Assembly: GCA_002753135.1 (NCBI GenBank) | Contig: PDZV01000009.1 | Coordinates: 42,845 to 106,844 of the forward strand | DNA length: 64,000 nt | Direction of reading: 5' to 3' | Source of the DNA: Magnetococcales bacterium WMHbinv6 | GTDB lineage: Bacteria; Pseudomonadota; Magnetococcia; Magnetococcales; Magnetaquicoccaceae | In this document: in pieces, positions 7,465-17,118 of the stretch | Numbering within the stretch: the stretch's first letter is position 1 | How the letters are laid out: each line of letters starts with the position of its first letter | Made by a program: the position numbers and the translations under genes | Notes under the pieces: model-generated | Told to the model about the DNA's origin: nothing | The model's database searches: none | The model's input: the letters and a program-made list of their open reading frames with translations, nothing else

Positions 7465-9405
7465 ATGACAGCTGAAGCGGTCCGGTTACAAAAATGGTTG
7501 GCGGAATCGGGTCTCTGTTCCCGACGCGAGGGAGAAGAGTGGATTCTGCAGGGCCGGGTCACCATCAACGGCGAGGTGATCAAACAGCTGGGCAGCAAGG
7601 TCAATCGCGGCGATCAGGTATTGGTCGATGGTCGGGTGGCAGTGCCGCTGCGGGAACCTTTGCGGGTGATGATGCTGCACAAACCAGCCGGGGTGGTATG
7701 TACCCGCAAAGATCCGGAAAATCGTGAAAATGTCTTTTCCCTGCTCGGTGAAGGGCATGCCCGTCTGATCAGTATCGGTCGCCTGGATTATAATTCGGAA
7801 GGGTTGCTGCTTTTCACCAACCATGGCGAACTGGCCCACCGATTGATGCACCCCTCCACCCAAATTGACCGCACCTACCGGGTGCGGGTCCATGGCCGTA
7901 TCGATCCGCCCACTCTGAGCCGTCTGCAAGCCGGGGTGATGCTGGAGGATGGACCAACCGGCCCGTTGAATCTATCTGTGGATCAGGTGGTCGGAGCCAA
8001 CAGTTGGTTGACCATCACCCTGCAGGAGGGACGCAACCGCATCGTGCGCCGCATTTTTGCCGCCTTCGAGATGGATGTATCCCGTTTGATCCGGGTGCAA
8101 TATGGCAGCTGCCAACTGGGTGATTTGCCCCGTGGGCAATGGCGGGCCTTGTTGCCGCAGGAGATCAAAGCCTTGTTGGCCCCGCTGCCAGGGGCCGCTG
8201 CCTGGTGGCGGGAACCGAAAAAAGCCCCCGCCGCGACTGGTGAGTATGGACGAAAGCGACGCCTGACAACCAACTCCGGTTCCGAAAAATTTTCTCCGGC
8301 AGAACGCAACACGCGCCCCCGCCAGGATAGTGCCTGGGCAGACACAGCCGCCCCGACCATGGCGCAATCCTCCCACAAGCGGGCCACGCCACGCCCGGAG
8401 ACGGAAAAATCTTTCCCGAGCGAACGTCCGGCACGCGCACGCCAGGCCGCTTTCTCTGCCGATCATGGGGCAGCGCCAAGAGGACGGACCAACCCGTTCA
8501 CAGCGACGGATCAAGGTTTCGCAAGTGAACGACCGGCACGCCAAGGCTCTTTTTCCTCAGAAAGGGGTGCCCCGCCGAGAGAAAAAACCGCCCGCAATCG
8601 GGACAATTCGTTTACGGAGAGGGAAGAATCTTTCCGGGGCGAACGTCCAGCACGCACACGCCAAGCTGCTTTTTCCACTGAAAGAGCTGCCCCACCAAGA
8701 GAGAGAGCCGCCCGCAATCGGGACAATTCGTTTGCGGAGAGGGAACAATCTTTCCCGGGCGAACGCCCAGCACGCGCACGCCAGGCTGCTTTTTCCACAG
8801 AAAGAGCTGCCCCACCAAGAGAGAGAGCCGCCCGCAATCGGGACAATTCGTTCGCGGAGAGGGAACAATCTTTCCCGGGCGAACCTCCAGCACGCACACG
8901 CCAGGCTGCTTTTTCCACAGAAAGGGCTGCCCCACCAAGAGAGAGAGCCGCCCGCAATCGGGACAATTCGTTCGCGGAGAGGGAACAATCTTTTCCGGGC
9001 GAACCTCCAGCACGCGCACGCCAGGCTGCTTTTTCCACAGAAAGAGCTGCCCCACCAAGAGAGAGAGCCGCCCGCAATCGGGACAATTCGTTTGCGGAGA
9101 GGGAACAATCTTTTCCGGGCGAACGTCCGGGGCGCGCACGCCAAGGCAGATTCTCCCCAGCGGAAATGGAGCGGAACAGCGCAGGCCATACCCCACGGCG
9201 CAGCGCGCGGGATGGCATGACCTCTTCCCGTCCGCGTGCCGAAGCCCCGATGAGCGGAGCTGCCGTGCGACAGCGGCAGGAGAGCGGTACTGCAGCCTCT
9301 CCACCACGGCGCGAGGAGAGTTCTCGTCGTACCGTAACCCCCTCTTCCCGTCCGGCAGCGGTCAGCAAACGGAGAACAGAGCATGGCACACGTGGCAAAA
9401 AGTGA
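7465..9405 (+). CDS. rluB: RsuA/RluB-family pseudouridine synthase with long repetitive C-terminal tail
   Basis: Residues ~8-60 form an S4 RNA-binding domain (RLQKWLAESGLCSRREGEEW). Residues ~70-240 form the synthase domain with the catalytic Asp in GRLDYNSEGLLLFTN. RluB isomerises U2605 of 23S rRNA; RsuA and RluE/F are close relatives. The catalytic part ends near residue 250, and the remaining ~400 residues are a low-complexity Arg/Glu/Ala/Pro/Ser tail built from 40-residue repeats. E. coli RluB has a much shorter basic tail. ATG at 7465 has CAGGA upstream. The 3' end overlaps pepN by 23 bp. Confidence 0.88.
   Translation: MTAEAVRLQKWLAESGLCSRREGEEWILQGRVTINGEVIKQLGSKVNRGDQVLVDGRVAVPLREPLRVMMLHKPAGVVCTRKDPENRENVFSLLGEGHARLISIGRLDYNSEGLLLFTNHGELAHRLMHPSTQIDRTYRVRVHGRIDPPTLSRLQAGVMLEDGPTGPLNLSVDQVVGANSWLTITLQEGRNRIVRRIFAAFEMDVSRLIRVQYGSCQLGDLPRGQWRALLPQEIKALLAPLPGAAAWWREPKKAPAATGEYGRKRRLTTNSGSEKFSPAERNTRPRQDSAWADTAAPTMAQSSHKRATPRPETEKSFPSERPARARQAAFSADHGAAPRGRTNPFTATDQGFASERPARQGSFSSERGAPPREKTARNRDNSFTEREESFRGERPARTRQAAFSTERAAPPRERAARNRDNSFAEREQSFPGERPARARQAAFSTERAAPPRERAARNRDNSFAEREQSFPGEPPARTRQAAFSTERAAPPRERAARNRDNSFAEREQSFPGEPPARARQAAFSTERAAPPRERAARNRDNSFAEREQSFPGERPGRARQGRFSPAEMERNSAGHTPRRSARDGMTSSRPRAEAPMSGAAVRQRQESGTAASPPRREESSRRTVTPSSRPAAVSKRRTEHGTRGKK
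8641..9120 (+). repeat. four tandem 120-bp units coding the RluB tail
   Basis: Four almost identical 120-bp units (8641, 8761, 8881 and 9001), each coding 40 residues (GERPARARQAAFSTERAAPP followed by RERAARNRDNSFAEREQSFP). Diverged units lie on both sides (8521-8640 and 9121-9180). Neighbouring copies differ at only a few positions, so recent unequal exchange or slippage is likely. Because 120 is divisible by three, copy-number change keeps the frame. Confidence 0.95.
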
Positions 9406-12070
9406 ACAGATGAAATATCTGCACGACTATCGCCCCCCCGACTTTTTGCTTGAAGGGGTGACGTTGACCTTTTTCCTCGATCCGCAGCAGACCGAGGTAC
9501 AGAGTCGCCTGCAGCTGGTGCGCAATCCGCATGGCAGCGATAACGCCCCTTTGGCGCTGGATGGGCAGGATCTCACCCTGCTTTCGCTCCATTTGGACGG
9601 CAGCCCGTTATCTGCCCAACAGTACCAGCTCACGGCAGAGCAGTTGATTATTGCCGCGCCGCCTGACCGTTTTGTCTTGGAGATACGGACACGCATTCAT
9701 CCCGACGCCAACACCGCCCTGGAGGGGCTCTATCGCTCCGGCAGCCTGTTGTGTACCCAGTGCGAGGCGGAAGGATTCCGCAAGATCACCTATTATCTGG
9801 ACCGCCCCGACGTACTGGCCCCCTTTACCACCACCCTGGTGGCCGACCGGCAAGCCTTTCCGGTTTTGCTGGCCAACGGCAACTGCATCGAACAGGGCAA
9901 CTGGGATGAGAGCCGCCATTTTGCCACCTGGCTGGATCCGCATCGCAAACCCTGTTATCTCTTTGCCCTGGTTGCCGGCACGCTCTATTGCCATCGGGAT
10001 CAATTCATCACCCGCTCCGGGCGTCCGGTTGCCTTGGCCATTTACGTTGAATCGGCAGAAGCGCTGCTGCCGGCACCGGGGGGACAGACAAGCCACGCCA
10101 TGCACGCTCTGAAAAAGGCCATGGCCTGGGATGAAGAGCAGTTTGGCCGCGAATATGATTTGGATATTTACATGATCGTTGCCGTGCATGATTTCAATGC
10201 CGGAGCGATGGAAAACAAAGGGTTGAACCTGTTCAACGCCAAATATGTGCTGGCCGATCAACAGTGTGCCACCGATCAGGATTTTCAGCAGATAGAGAGC
10301 ATCATCGCCCACGAATATTTTCACAACTGGACCGGCAATCGGGTCACCTGCCGCGATTGGTTCCAGTTGAGCCTGAAAGAGGGGTTGACCGTTTTTCGCG
10401 ATCAACTTTTTTCTGCCGACACCCTCTCGCCAGCGGTACAGCGGGTCCAGGAGGCCCGCCTGATTCGCACCCGGCAGTTTGCCGAAGATGCAGGCCCTAC
10501 CGCCCACCCGGTACAGCCGGATGCCTACCTGGAGATCAACAATTTTTACACCTCCACGGTCTACGAAAAGGGAGCCGAGGTGGTACGCATGCTCCATACC
10601 CTGCTCGGAGCCGAACTGTTTCGCCGCGGGATGGATCTCTACTTTGCGCGGCATGACGGCCAGGCGGTCACTGTCGAAGCGTTTATTCAGGCCATGGAGA
10701 CGGTCTCCGGTCGGGATCTGCAACAGTTTCGCCTCTGGTATCGGCAGGCAGGCACCCCACTGTTACAGGTCAATCTGGAACATGACCGGCACAAGGAACG
10801 GCTGCTCTTGCAGGTCAGGCAGAGTTGTCCGGCCACCCCGGGGCAAGCGGTCAAAGAGCCGTTTCATATTCCCCTGAGTGTCGGATTGCTGGACAAGGAA
10901 GGTCACTCATTGCCTCTTCTCCTGGTTGATGATCCCGCCGACCGACAGCCCAGCACTTCGCGGGTGCTGGAACTGCGGGAAGAGGAGGAACAGTTTGTCT
11001 TTACCGGCATCGCCCAACCCCCGGTCCCCTCGCTGTTGCGCCATTTTTCGGCACCGGTGGCCCTGCAGGTGGCGCTGGATACCGATCAGCTGGGCTTTTT
11101 GTGGGCCCACGATCCAGATACTTTCAACCGCTGGAATGCCGGGCAACGTCTTTCTGCGGAGGTGCTGCTGCGGCTGGCAACGGATGCACAGATTCCTTTT
11201 CCCTTCATTCTGGAACATTGCTACATCGACAATTTTGCCCGGGTGTTGCGCTCGGAAGATTTGCACCCGGCCAGTCAGGCGATGATTTTAACCCTGCCCA
11301 GTGAATCGGCTCTGGTCGAACAGATGGAAGAGTCCGACCCGACGGCGTTGCATCTGGCCCGGGAGTTTGTGCGTACCACCCTGGCCACCGAACTGCATGA
11401 GAGGTTTTTGCAGATCTATTACCAACAAAGCGAGGCGATCGCCCGATTACCCACTGATCCCTACCACCCGGAGGTGGCTGGACGCCGGGCGTTGAAAAAT
11501 CTCTGCCTGGACTATCTGGCCTCCCTGCAATGGGCAGAATTTCGGGATTTGACCTGGCGACAGTTTGATAAAGCCGCTAACATGACGGATCGTCTGGCGG
11601 CCTTGCGTTCGCTGCTCTTCTCTGCCGATCCAGAGAGTGAACCGGCTCTGCAGCAGTTTGCCGAACGGTGGCAACACAACCATCTGGTGATGGATAAATG
11701 GTTTGCCCTGCAGGCCTCCATTCCGGCGGAAGCAAGTTTGGCACGGGTGCAGCGTTTGACCCGACATCCGTTGTTCAGCTATAAAAATCCGAATCGCGTG
11801 CGGGCAGTTCTGGGCACCTTTTGCCATGACAACCCGTTCGCTTTTCACCAACCGGATGGCGAGGGTTATCGTTGGCTGAGTGAACAAATATTGACCATCG
11901 ATGGCCTCAATCCGCAAGTTGCTGCCCGACTGGTCGCCTCGTTCAGTCGCTGGCGTAAGCTGGAACCGGGACGGCGAGAAAAAATGCAGAAGGCGTTACA
12001 GCAGATTCAACAGGCCCCGCAACTCTCCCCTGATGTTTTTGAGATTGTACTCAAAAGCCTGAAGCATTAG
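9383..12070 (+). CDS. pepN: aminopeptidase N (M1 family)
   Basis: Zinc aminopeptidase that trims N-terminal residues from peptides in the cytoplasm. The 895-residue protein matches E. coli PepN along its length: YLHDYRPPDF at the start, the GAMEN exopeptidase motif, HEYFHNW (His310, Glu311, His314) and the downstream Glu in LKEGLTVFRDQ. A DUF3458-type C-terminal half carries conserved segments such as VMDKWFALQ and NPNRVRAV. The start at 9383 (GGAGA upstream) lies inside the end of the rluB-like gene; ATG 9410 is an alternative. Confidence 0.96.
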   Translation: MAHVAKSEQMKYLHDYRPPDFLLEGVTLTFFLDPQQTEVQSRLQLVRNPHGSDNAPLALDGQDLTLLSLHLDGSPLSAQQYQLTAEQLIIAAPPDRFVLEIRTRIHPDANTALEGLYRSGSLLCTQCEAEGFRKITYYLDRPDVLAPFTTTLVADRQAFPVLLANGNCIEQGNWDESRHFATWLDPHRKPCYLFALVAGTLYCHRDQFITRSGRPVALAIYVESAEALLPAPGGQTSHAMHALKKAMAWDEEQFGREYDLDIYMIVAVHDFNAGAMENKGLNLFNAKYVLADQQCATDQDFQQIESIIAHEYFHNWTGNRVTCRDWFQLSLKEGLTVFRDQLFSADTLSPAVQRVQEARLIRTRQFAEDAGPTAHPVQPDAYLEINNFYTSTVYEKGAEVVRMLHTLLGAELFRRGMDLYFARHDGQAVTVEAFIQAMETVSGRDLQQFRLWYRQAGTPLLQVNLEHDRHKERLLLQVRQSCPATPGQAVKEPFHIPLSVGLLDKEGHSLPLLLVDDPADRQPSTSRVLELREEEEQFVFTGIAQPPVPSLLRHFSAPVALQVALDTDQLGFLWAHDPDTFNRWNAGQRLSAEVLLRLATDAQIPFPFILEHCYIDNFARVLRSEDLHPASQAMILTLPSESALVEQMEESDPTALHLAREFVRTTLATELHERFLQIYYQQSEAIARLPTDPYHPEVAGRRALKNLCLDYLASLQWAEFRDLTWRQFDKAANMTDRLAALRSLLFSADPESEPALQQFAERWQHNHLVMDKWFALQASIPAEASLARVQRLTRHPLFSYKNPNRVRAVLGTFCHDNPFAFHQPDGEGYRWLSEQILTIDGLNPQVAARLVASFSRWRKLEPGRREKMQKALQQIQQAPQLSPDVFEIVLKSLKH

Positions 12071-12123
12071 TATGGGGCGGTGCGTGTATTGCTTATCCGG
12101 ATGACAAGGAGTGTACAAAGGCC

Positions 12124-12882
12124 ATGATCAAGCCCTGGCGGAGTGTGTTGCTGGTGGGAATGTTGCTCTCTTGGTGGCTGGGACCGCTGGCGCAGGCGGC
12201 TGCCGAGGGGCCACCGCTTGATCCGGTCAAACTGTTGGCGCAGATTGACCGCAAGCTGCGCCCGGAATCCTTTGAACTGTTTTCCCAACTGACCACACAG
12301 TCGGCCAATGGTCGGGTCAGCACCTTCTCCTTGTACGGTGTCGGCGAAGGAAACAAAAAAGCAGCCGTGTTGATCCTGGCCCCGGACACTCTGCTCGGTC
12401 GCGCCGTGTTGCGGCTCGAGGATGAGAGTTGGATGCACATACCCGGCGAACTGGATCTGCGCACGGTCACTCTGAACCAAACCCTGACCTCTGGCCTGTT
12501 CAACAATGCCGACCTGCTGTTGACCGATTTCAGCGCCGATTACAAAGCCACCCTGGCCAATGAACGGGCCGACGAACTGGTCCTGGAACTGACCCCCAAA
12601 TCCAACCGCCTCCCCTACTCCCGGCAGGTGATGCGCGTCGACCGCAAACGGTTGCTGCCCACCAGCTTGAGCCAATTTATCGGCGGGACCCTGGCCAAAA
12701 CGATCACCTTCGAGCAGTACAGCGACAGCATCGGTTTTGCCCGTCCCACCCTCCTCAAGGCCACCTCCGGGGATAACAAATCCACCGCCACCTGGCAATT
12801 GACCTCGCTCAAAGCCCGCACCTTCCCCCCGGAAGCCTTCTCCAAAGCCTTTTTGCCCAAGGTGGGAAGTTTGTTTAAATAG
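12124..12882 (+). CDS. periplasmic outer-membrane lipoprotein-sorting-like protein
   Basis: A 252-residue exported protein with a signal peptide (about residues 1-25, ending AQAAA). The body has the LolA/LolB-like half-barrel pattern of the 'outer membrane lipoprotein-sorting protein' family: LLAQIDRKLRPESFE, DESWMHIPGELDLRTV, then FSADYKA and paired strands toward RTFPPEAFSKA. Family members bind lipids or lipoproteins in the periplasm and often partner RND or MmpL transporters, but none is adjacent. Function is inferred from fold-level resemblance only. Confidence 0.75.
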   Translation: MIKPWRSVLLVGMLLSWWLGPLAQAAAEGPPLDPVKLLAQIDRKLRPESFELFSQLTTQSANGRVSTFSLYGVGEGNKKAAVLILAPDTLLGRAVLRLEDESWMHIPGELDLRTVTLNQTLTSGLFNNADLLLTDFSADYKATLANERADELVLELTPKSNRLPYSRQVMRVDRKRLLPTSLSQFIGGTLAKTITFEQYSDSIGFARPTLLKATSGDNKSTATWQLTSLKARTFPPEAFSKAFLPKVGSLFK

Positions 12883-12927
12883 TTTTCCTGACGAAAAGAA
12901 AGCAGGATTGCGGACACTCCGATCAGC

Positions 12928-13176
12928 ATGTCTGAAATATGTAGATTTTTCGGGATCGTTGTGTTCATGTATTACCAGGAACACAATCCACCTCATATCC
13001 ATGTACGGTATAATGAACATGTCGCGGTCATGGATATTCACTCTTTCAATATGTTAGCTGGCAACTTACCGGCCAGGGTAAAAGGTTTGGTGGTAGAATG
13101 GATGCAATTACACCAGCAGGAATTGATGGCAATGTGGCAAAGCAAACGGTTTCACAAGGTGCAACCGCTTGTGTAA
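12928..13176 (+). CDS. DUF4160 protein
   Basis: An 82-residue small protein of the DUF4160 family, recognised from FGIVVFMYYQEHNPPHIHV near the start and the Trp-rich helix VEWMQLHQQELMAMWQ near the end. It is followed directly by a DUF2442 gene. This pairing recurs in bacterial genomes and has been suggested, without firm proof, to be a toxin-antitoxin-like module. No mobile element is visible around it. Confidence 0.85.
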   Translation: MSEICRFFGIVVFMYYQEHNPPHIHVRYNEHVAVMDIHSFNMLAGNLPARVKGLVVEWMQLHQQELMAMWQSKRFHKVQPLV

Positions 13177-13184
13177 ACAGCTTT

Positions 13185-13448
13185 TTGCAACCGATCACGC
13201 TGCAAAGCGTCCGCTATCTGGACGGCTATCGACTGTTTGTCACTTTTGCAGGAGGAGAATCGGGCATCGTTGATCTGAGCGCCTTGGTGCAGTCGGAAGC
13301 AACAGCCAACCCACTGCAAAACCTCACTGAATTTCGCAATCTGTTCCTGGATTCCTGGCCTACCGTCGCCTGGCCATGCGGCTTTGCTCTGGCACCGGAA
13401 TATCTCTATTGGCTGGCAACCGGCAAGAAGGTGGAATGGTTGCAATAG
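13185..13448 (+). CDS. DUF2442 protein, partner of DUF4160
   Basis: An 87-residue protein with the DUF2442 layout: a V-x-x-LDGYRL strand, then TFAGGESGIVDLSALV, and a Trp/Pro-rich end (SWPTVAWPCGFALAPEYLYW). A TTG at 13185 gives a start typical for the family (MQPITLQSVRYLDGYRL). An ATG at 13098 in the same frame would add 29 residues and overlap DUF4160 by 79 bp. The start is therefore uncertain and no clear ribosome site was found, so translational coupling to DUF4160 is likely. Confidence 0.75.
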   Translation: MQPITLQSVRYLDGYRLFVTFAGGESGIVDLSALVQSEATANPLQNLTEFRNLFLDSWPTVAWPCGFALAPEYLYWLATGKKVEWLQ

Positions 13449-13470
13449 GGATTGTTCGCGATAACCGCCG

Positions 13471-13498
13471 TTGACTTTACGGAAAATTGGCTTATGCT
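13471..13498 (+). promoter_or_regulatory. sigma-70-type promoter for infA
   Basis: TTGACT (13471-13476) and TATGCT (13493-13498) separated by 16 bp, about 80 bp upstream of the infA start. Predicted from consensus match only. Confidence 0.55.
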
Positions 13499-13506
13499 GC
13501 TCCTTT

Positions 13507-13556
13507 TTCCTGTCTGGATGGGGGGGATGCAGACAGGAAGCAGCCGTTCTGGCTGC
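13507..13556 (+). promoter_or_regulatory. two hairpins in the infA 5' leader
   Basis: A perfect 10-bp inverted repeat (TTCCTGTCTG at 13507-13516, CAGACAGGAA at 13530-13539) with a G-rich loop is followed immediately by a 6-bp hairpin (GCAGCC/GGCTGC, 13540-13556). Both lie between the predicted infA promoter and its GGAGG ribosome site. Neither has a T-run. They could set mRNA stability or translation of infA. Confidence 0.45.
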
Positions 13557-13579
13557 ATTCTTGTTTGGAGGATTGGCTT

Positions 13580-13798
13580 GTGAGTAAAGAAGATGTTATC
13601 GAGATGGAAGGGACCGTGCTGGAAAACCTGCCCAACGCCATGTTCCAGGTGGAGCTGGAAAACAAGCACAAATTGCTGTGCCATATTTCAGGTCGGATGC
13701 GCAAGCACTATATCCGAATCCTGCCGGGTGACAAGGTAACCGTGCAACTGACTCCCTATGACCTTACCAAAGGACGCATCTCCTATCGCCACAAATAA
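13580..13798 (+). CDS. infA: translation initiation factor IF-1
   Basis: A 72-residue OB-fold protein that binds the ribosomal A site during initiation. The sequence [20 protein letters not shown] to the C-terminal KGRISYRHK matches IF-1 throughout, including [20 protein letters not shown]. The GTG at 13580 follows GGAGG with good spacing; upstream open frame is ignored. Its last 41 bp overlap the start of parE in another frame, so the two are probably coupled. Confidence 0.96.
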   Translation: MSKEDVIEMEGTVLENLPNAMFQVELENKHKLLCHISGRMRKHYIRILPGDKVTVQLTPYDLTKGRISYRHK

Positions 13799-15719
13799 GG
13801 CCGACTCACCCTACAACGCTTCCCATATCGAAGTTCTGGAAGGGTTGGAAGGGGTGCGCCGTCGCCCTGGCATGTATATCGGCGGCACCGATGAACGTGC
13901 CTTGCATCACCTGGTGGCCGAACTGCTGGATAACGCCATGGATGAGGTGGTCGCCGGTTACGCTGACCGCATTACTTTGGTTGTTTCAGCAGACGGTGCC
14001 GTCTCGGTGCGTGATAACGGACGGGGCATACCTGTCGACCCTCTGGCCCGCTATCCGGGCCGCTCTGCTTTGGAAGTGATTTTTACCACCCTGCATGCCG
14101 GGGGCAAGTTTCACGATAAATCCTATGCCACTTCCGGCGGTTTGAACGGTGTCGGCTCCTCGGTGGTCAACGCCTTGTCGTTGTGGACCGAAGTGCTGGT
14201 CGAACGCGACGGCCACAAATGGCGGCAAACTTTTTCCCGTGGCAAAACCGCCTCATCCCTGGAACAGCTGGAGGTCTCCCGCCGCCACGGCACCCAGGTG
14301 ACCTTTTTGCCCGACCCGGACATTTTTCCGATCACCGCCTTTCAGGTGGAGCGGTTGGCGGAAATGTGCCGGGCCAAGGCCTATCTCAATCGCGGGGTGG
14401 TGATTCGCCTGAAGATCGAACAGACGGGCGAAGAGTTGGCCTTTCATTTTCCCAATGGTCTGGAAGATTATCTGCGCAATACCGTGCCGACCAGCGAGCG
14501 GGTCATTCCGGCCTTGTTTGCCGGTTCGGTGGTCGAACAGGGTGAAGAGTACCTGCGCATGGAGTGGGCCATGGCCTGGACCAGCGGCGAAGAGTATCGG
14601 GCCCTGACCTATTGCAACACCATTCCCACCACCCAGGGTGGCGTTCATGAAAGCGGCCTGCGCACTGCCCTGGTGCGGGCCATGCGCGAATATGCCGAGG
14701 CCCGTCATCTGCTGCCCAAAGGGGTGGTGCTGGTCAGTGAGGATGTGTTGGACGGTTTGCAGGCGGTGTTGTCGTTGTTTATCGCCAACCCGCAATTTTC
14801 CGGTCAAACCAAAGAAAAACTCAGCAACACCGGCATCGGGCGTCGGGTGGAAGGAATCCTCAAGGATCATCTGGATCATTGGCTGCACGGCCACCCGGAA
14901 CAGGCCAACACTTTGTTCACCTCCATGCTGGAACGGGCACAACAGCGGATCAATCGCAAAAAAGCGGTCGCCCCGGTCAACCGCAAAACGGCGACCAGCC
15001 GTCTCACCCTGCCTGGCAAACTGACCGATTGTGCGGTTTCCGATCCGCGCAATGCCGAACTGTTCATCGTCGAGGGGGATTCGGCAGGCGGTTCGGCCAA
15101 ACAGGCACGCAACCGCCATAATCAGGCCATTTTGCCGTTGCGCGGCAAAATTTTAAACGTCGAACAGGCCAACCTGGAAAAGTTTGAGAAAAATACCGAA
15201 ATTCAAAATCTGGTCACCGCCATCGGCACCGGCTGCGGCAGCCAGTTTGATCTGCGCAAGCTGCGTTACGGCAGGGTGATCATCATGACCGACGCCGATG
15301 TCGACGGTGCCCACATTGCCGGACTGCTGCTGACTTTTTTTTACCGTTTCATGCCTGAACTGATCCGCCATCACCATCTCTATCTGGCGCAACCGCCGCT
15401 CTATCGGCTGACCTGCGGCAGCGACAGCTATTATGCCCTGGACGATGCGGAAAAAGAGCGCACCATCGCCCGCATTCGCCAAAAAAAGAGTCAGGCAAAA
15501 ATCGACATTTCCCGCTTTAAAGGGTTGGGCGAGATGGACCCGCCGCAACTGCGCGACACAACCATGGATCCGGCCAGCCGCCGCCTGTTGCGGGTGGTGG
15601 TGGACGATGTCCGGCAAACCGATGACTCCTTTGACCGTCTGATGGGTAAACAGGCGGCCATGCGGTATGCGTTTATTCAGGAAAAGGCTCCTTTTGCCCA
15701 GCAACATTTGGATATTTGA
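13758..15719 (+). CDS. parE: DNA topoisomerase IV subunit B (ParE)
   Basis: ATPase subunit of topoisomerase IV, which decatenates daughter chromosomes. The 653-residue protein has a GHKL ATPase ([10 protein letters not shown]-box, [21 protein letters not shown]), a transducer region and a TOPRIM domain ([10 protein letters not shown], then [10 protein letters not shown]). It ends with the C-terminal [19 protein letters not shown] block. Length, and [13 protein letters not shown] rather than the GyrB-specific insert, favour ParE over GyrB. The ATG at 13758 lies inside infA; no later ATG precedes the conserved core. Confidence 0.93.
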   Translation: MTLPKDASPIATNKADSPYNASHIEVLEGLEGVRRRPGMYIGGTDERALHHLVAELLDNAMDEVVAGYADRITLVVSADGAVSVRDNGRGIPVDPLARYPGRSALEVIFTTLHAGGKFHDKSYATSGGLNGVGSSVVNALSLWTEVLVERDGHKWRQTFSRGKTASSLEQLEVSRRHGTQVTFLPDPDIFPITAFQVERLAEMCRAKAYLNRGVVIRLKIEQTGEELAFHFPNGLEDYLRNTVPTSERVIPALFAGSVVEQGEEYLRMEWAMAWTSGEEYRALTYCNTIPTTQGGVHESGLRTALVRAMREYAEARHLLPKGVVLVSEDVLDGLQAVLSLFIANPQFSGQTKEKLSNTGIGRRVEGILKDHLDHWLHGHPEQANTLFTSMLERAQQRINRKKAVAPVNRKTATSRLTLPGKLTDCAVSDPRNAELFIVEGDSAGGSAKQARNRHNQAILPLRGKILNVEQANLEKFEKNTEIQNLVTAIGTGCGSQFDLRKLRYGRVIIMTDADVDGAHIAGLLLTFFYRFMPELIRHHHLYLAQPPLYRLTCGSDSYYALDDAEKERTIARIRQKKSQAKIDISRFKGLGEMDPPQLRDTTMDPASRRLLRVVVDDVRQTDDSFDRLMGKQAAMRYAFIQEKAPFAQQHLDI

Positions 15720-17023
15720 TCATGCAACGATCCTGGTGGCCTGTTGGCAAGGGAATCCGCTTGCTGGCCTTGCTCCTGCTCTGCCAGACGGCACAGGCGA
15801 ACGAAGAACCCTTTCTGCATGCCGTCCACACTGCTCTGGAACGCAATCCACAAATTATCGCTGCCCAGGCCAATCTGGCGGCGGCCCGTGAGCGGTTGCC
15901 ACAAAGCCGTGCCGCGTTATTGCCGACCGTGGCGGCCAACCTGACCCCAAGCCGCCAAGTCAACCGTTGGGATAAGGGCGATACCACACAGCAGACCGTC
16001 ATCGCCGGTTTGTCCCTGTCGCAGATTCTTTACAATCGACCTGCGCTGATCGCCTACGAACAAACTGCTCCCTGGATCGCCGCCTACGCCGACGATCTGG
16101 ATGGCATGGTGCAAACCATTTTTTTCAAGGTGGTGCAGGCTGCGGTCAACGGTCTGCAGGCCCGGGAGATAGTGCAACTGGCAGAAAACAATTTTGCCCT
16201 GATGCAGCGTCACCTGAAAGATACCGAATCCCGTTACCGGGTGGGCGAAATCACCCGCACCAGCGTCAGCCAGGCAGAGGCCCGGCGGGCTACGGCCCTA
16301 TCGGATCTGACCCGGGCCAAAAACGATCTGGCGGTGGCCAAAGCCGGTTATTTTGAAGTGGTTGGCATGCCGATGCCAGACAATCTGGCCTTGCCGACCT
16401 TGCCTCGCTCCCCCGATGAAGGGAGGTTGGAGAGTTGGCTGGCACAGTTGGAACAACGGCCCGATCTGCGCGCCGCCAGCAAACGGCTGAATATCGCTGA
16501 ACTGAGCGTGCAACAAGAGGATGCGGGACATTGGCCGACCCTCTCTTTGACCTCTTCTGTCAACCATACCTGGCAGCGCAGCAGCATCGACCAGATGGAA
16601 GGGTATACCCTGGGCATGAAGATGGAACTGCCGCTCTTCAGTGGTGGCATGACCCTCTCCCGCACAGCAGAAGCGCAGGCCAAACGGGATGCCCAACAAG
16701 CAGAGGTGGATCGGCTACGACGCCAGGCCTATCGGGAGATCGAAAAAGCCAAACTGGATCTGAGCAGCACGCAGGCGCTGGCTCTCTCCCTGCAGAGCAG
16801 CGTCGAGGCCTCACGCCTGGCGCGGGATGGGGTGGAACGGGAGTATCGCGTCGGTACCCGCCCGGCCCTGGATCTGCTGGATGCAGAACATGAACTCTTC
16901 TCCTACCTGACCGATCAGGCCAAAAACCGCTATGCCCTGCAGTTGGCCCGTTTTCAAATGCTGTTGGCCGTCGGTCGACTGACACTGGAAGAGCTTGTCA
17001 TCCCTGCCGCTTCAGGTCCATAA
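15716..17023 (+). CDS. TolC-family outer-membrane efflux/secretion channel
   Basis: A 435-residue outer-membrane protein with a signal peptide (LLALLLLCQTAQA, cleavage near residue 25). It has the two-fold OEP repeat: long helices with ERNPQIIAAQANLAAARERLPQ at the first repeat and RPDLRAASKRLNIAELSVQQ at the second, plus VEREYRVGTRPALDLLDAE near the end, all typical of TolC. Its ATG overlaps the parE stop. No membrane-fusion or inner-membrane pump gene is adjacent, so its substrate is unknown and it may serve several pumps, as E. coli TolC does. Confidence 0.88.
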   Translation: MIMQRSWWPVGKGIRLLALLLLCQTAQANEEPFLHAVHTALERNPQIIAAQANLAAARERLPQSRAALLPTVAANLTPSRQVNRWDKGDTTQQTVIAGLSLSQILYNRPALIAYEQTAPWIAAYADDLDGMVQTIFFKVVQAAVNGLQAREIVQLAENNFALMQRHLKDTESRYRVGEITRTSVSQAEARRATALSDLTRAKNDLAVAKAGYFEVVGMPMPDNLALPTLPRSPDEGRLESWLAQLEQRPDLRAASKRLNIAELSVQQEDAGHWPTLSLTSSVNHTWQRSSIDQMEGYTLGMKMELPLFSGGMTLSRTAEAQAKRDAQQAEVDRLRRQAYREIEKAKLDLSSTQALALSLQSSVEASRLARDGVEREYRVGTRPALDLLDAEHELFSYLTDQAKNRYALQLARFQMLLAVGRLTLEELVIPAASGP

Positions 17024-17118
17024 TGAAGGCCAGGAAAGAAACAAACGGGGAACTGCCCCCCTTATTCTGTGTCGAACGGTAAGTTTTTTTATTTGTCATC
17101 AACAAGGGAGTGTATGCA

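Noticed and set aside
8330..9398. Long open frames on both strands overlapping the RluB-like repeat tail
   Set aside because: The 120-bp period keeps all frames open once they are open in one unit. The products are repetitive artefacts, and the plus-strand RluB frame continues a recognised enzyme.
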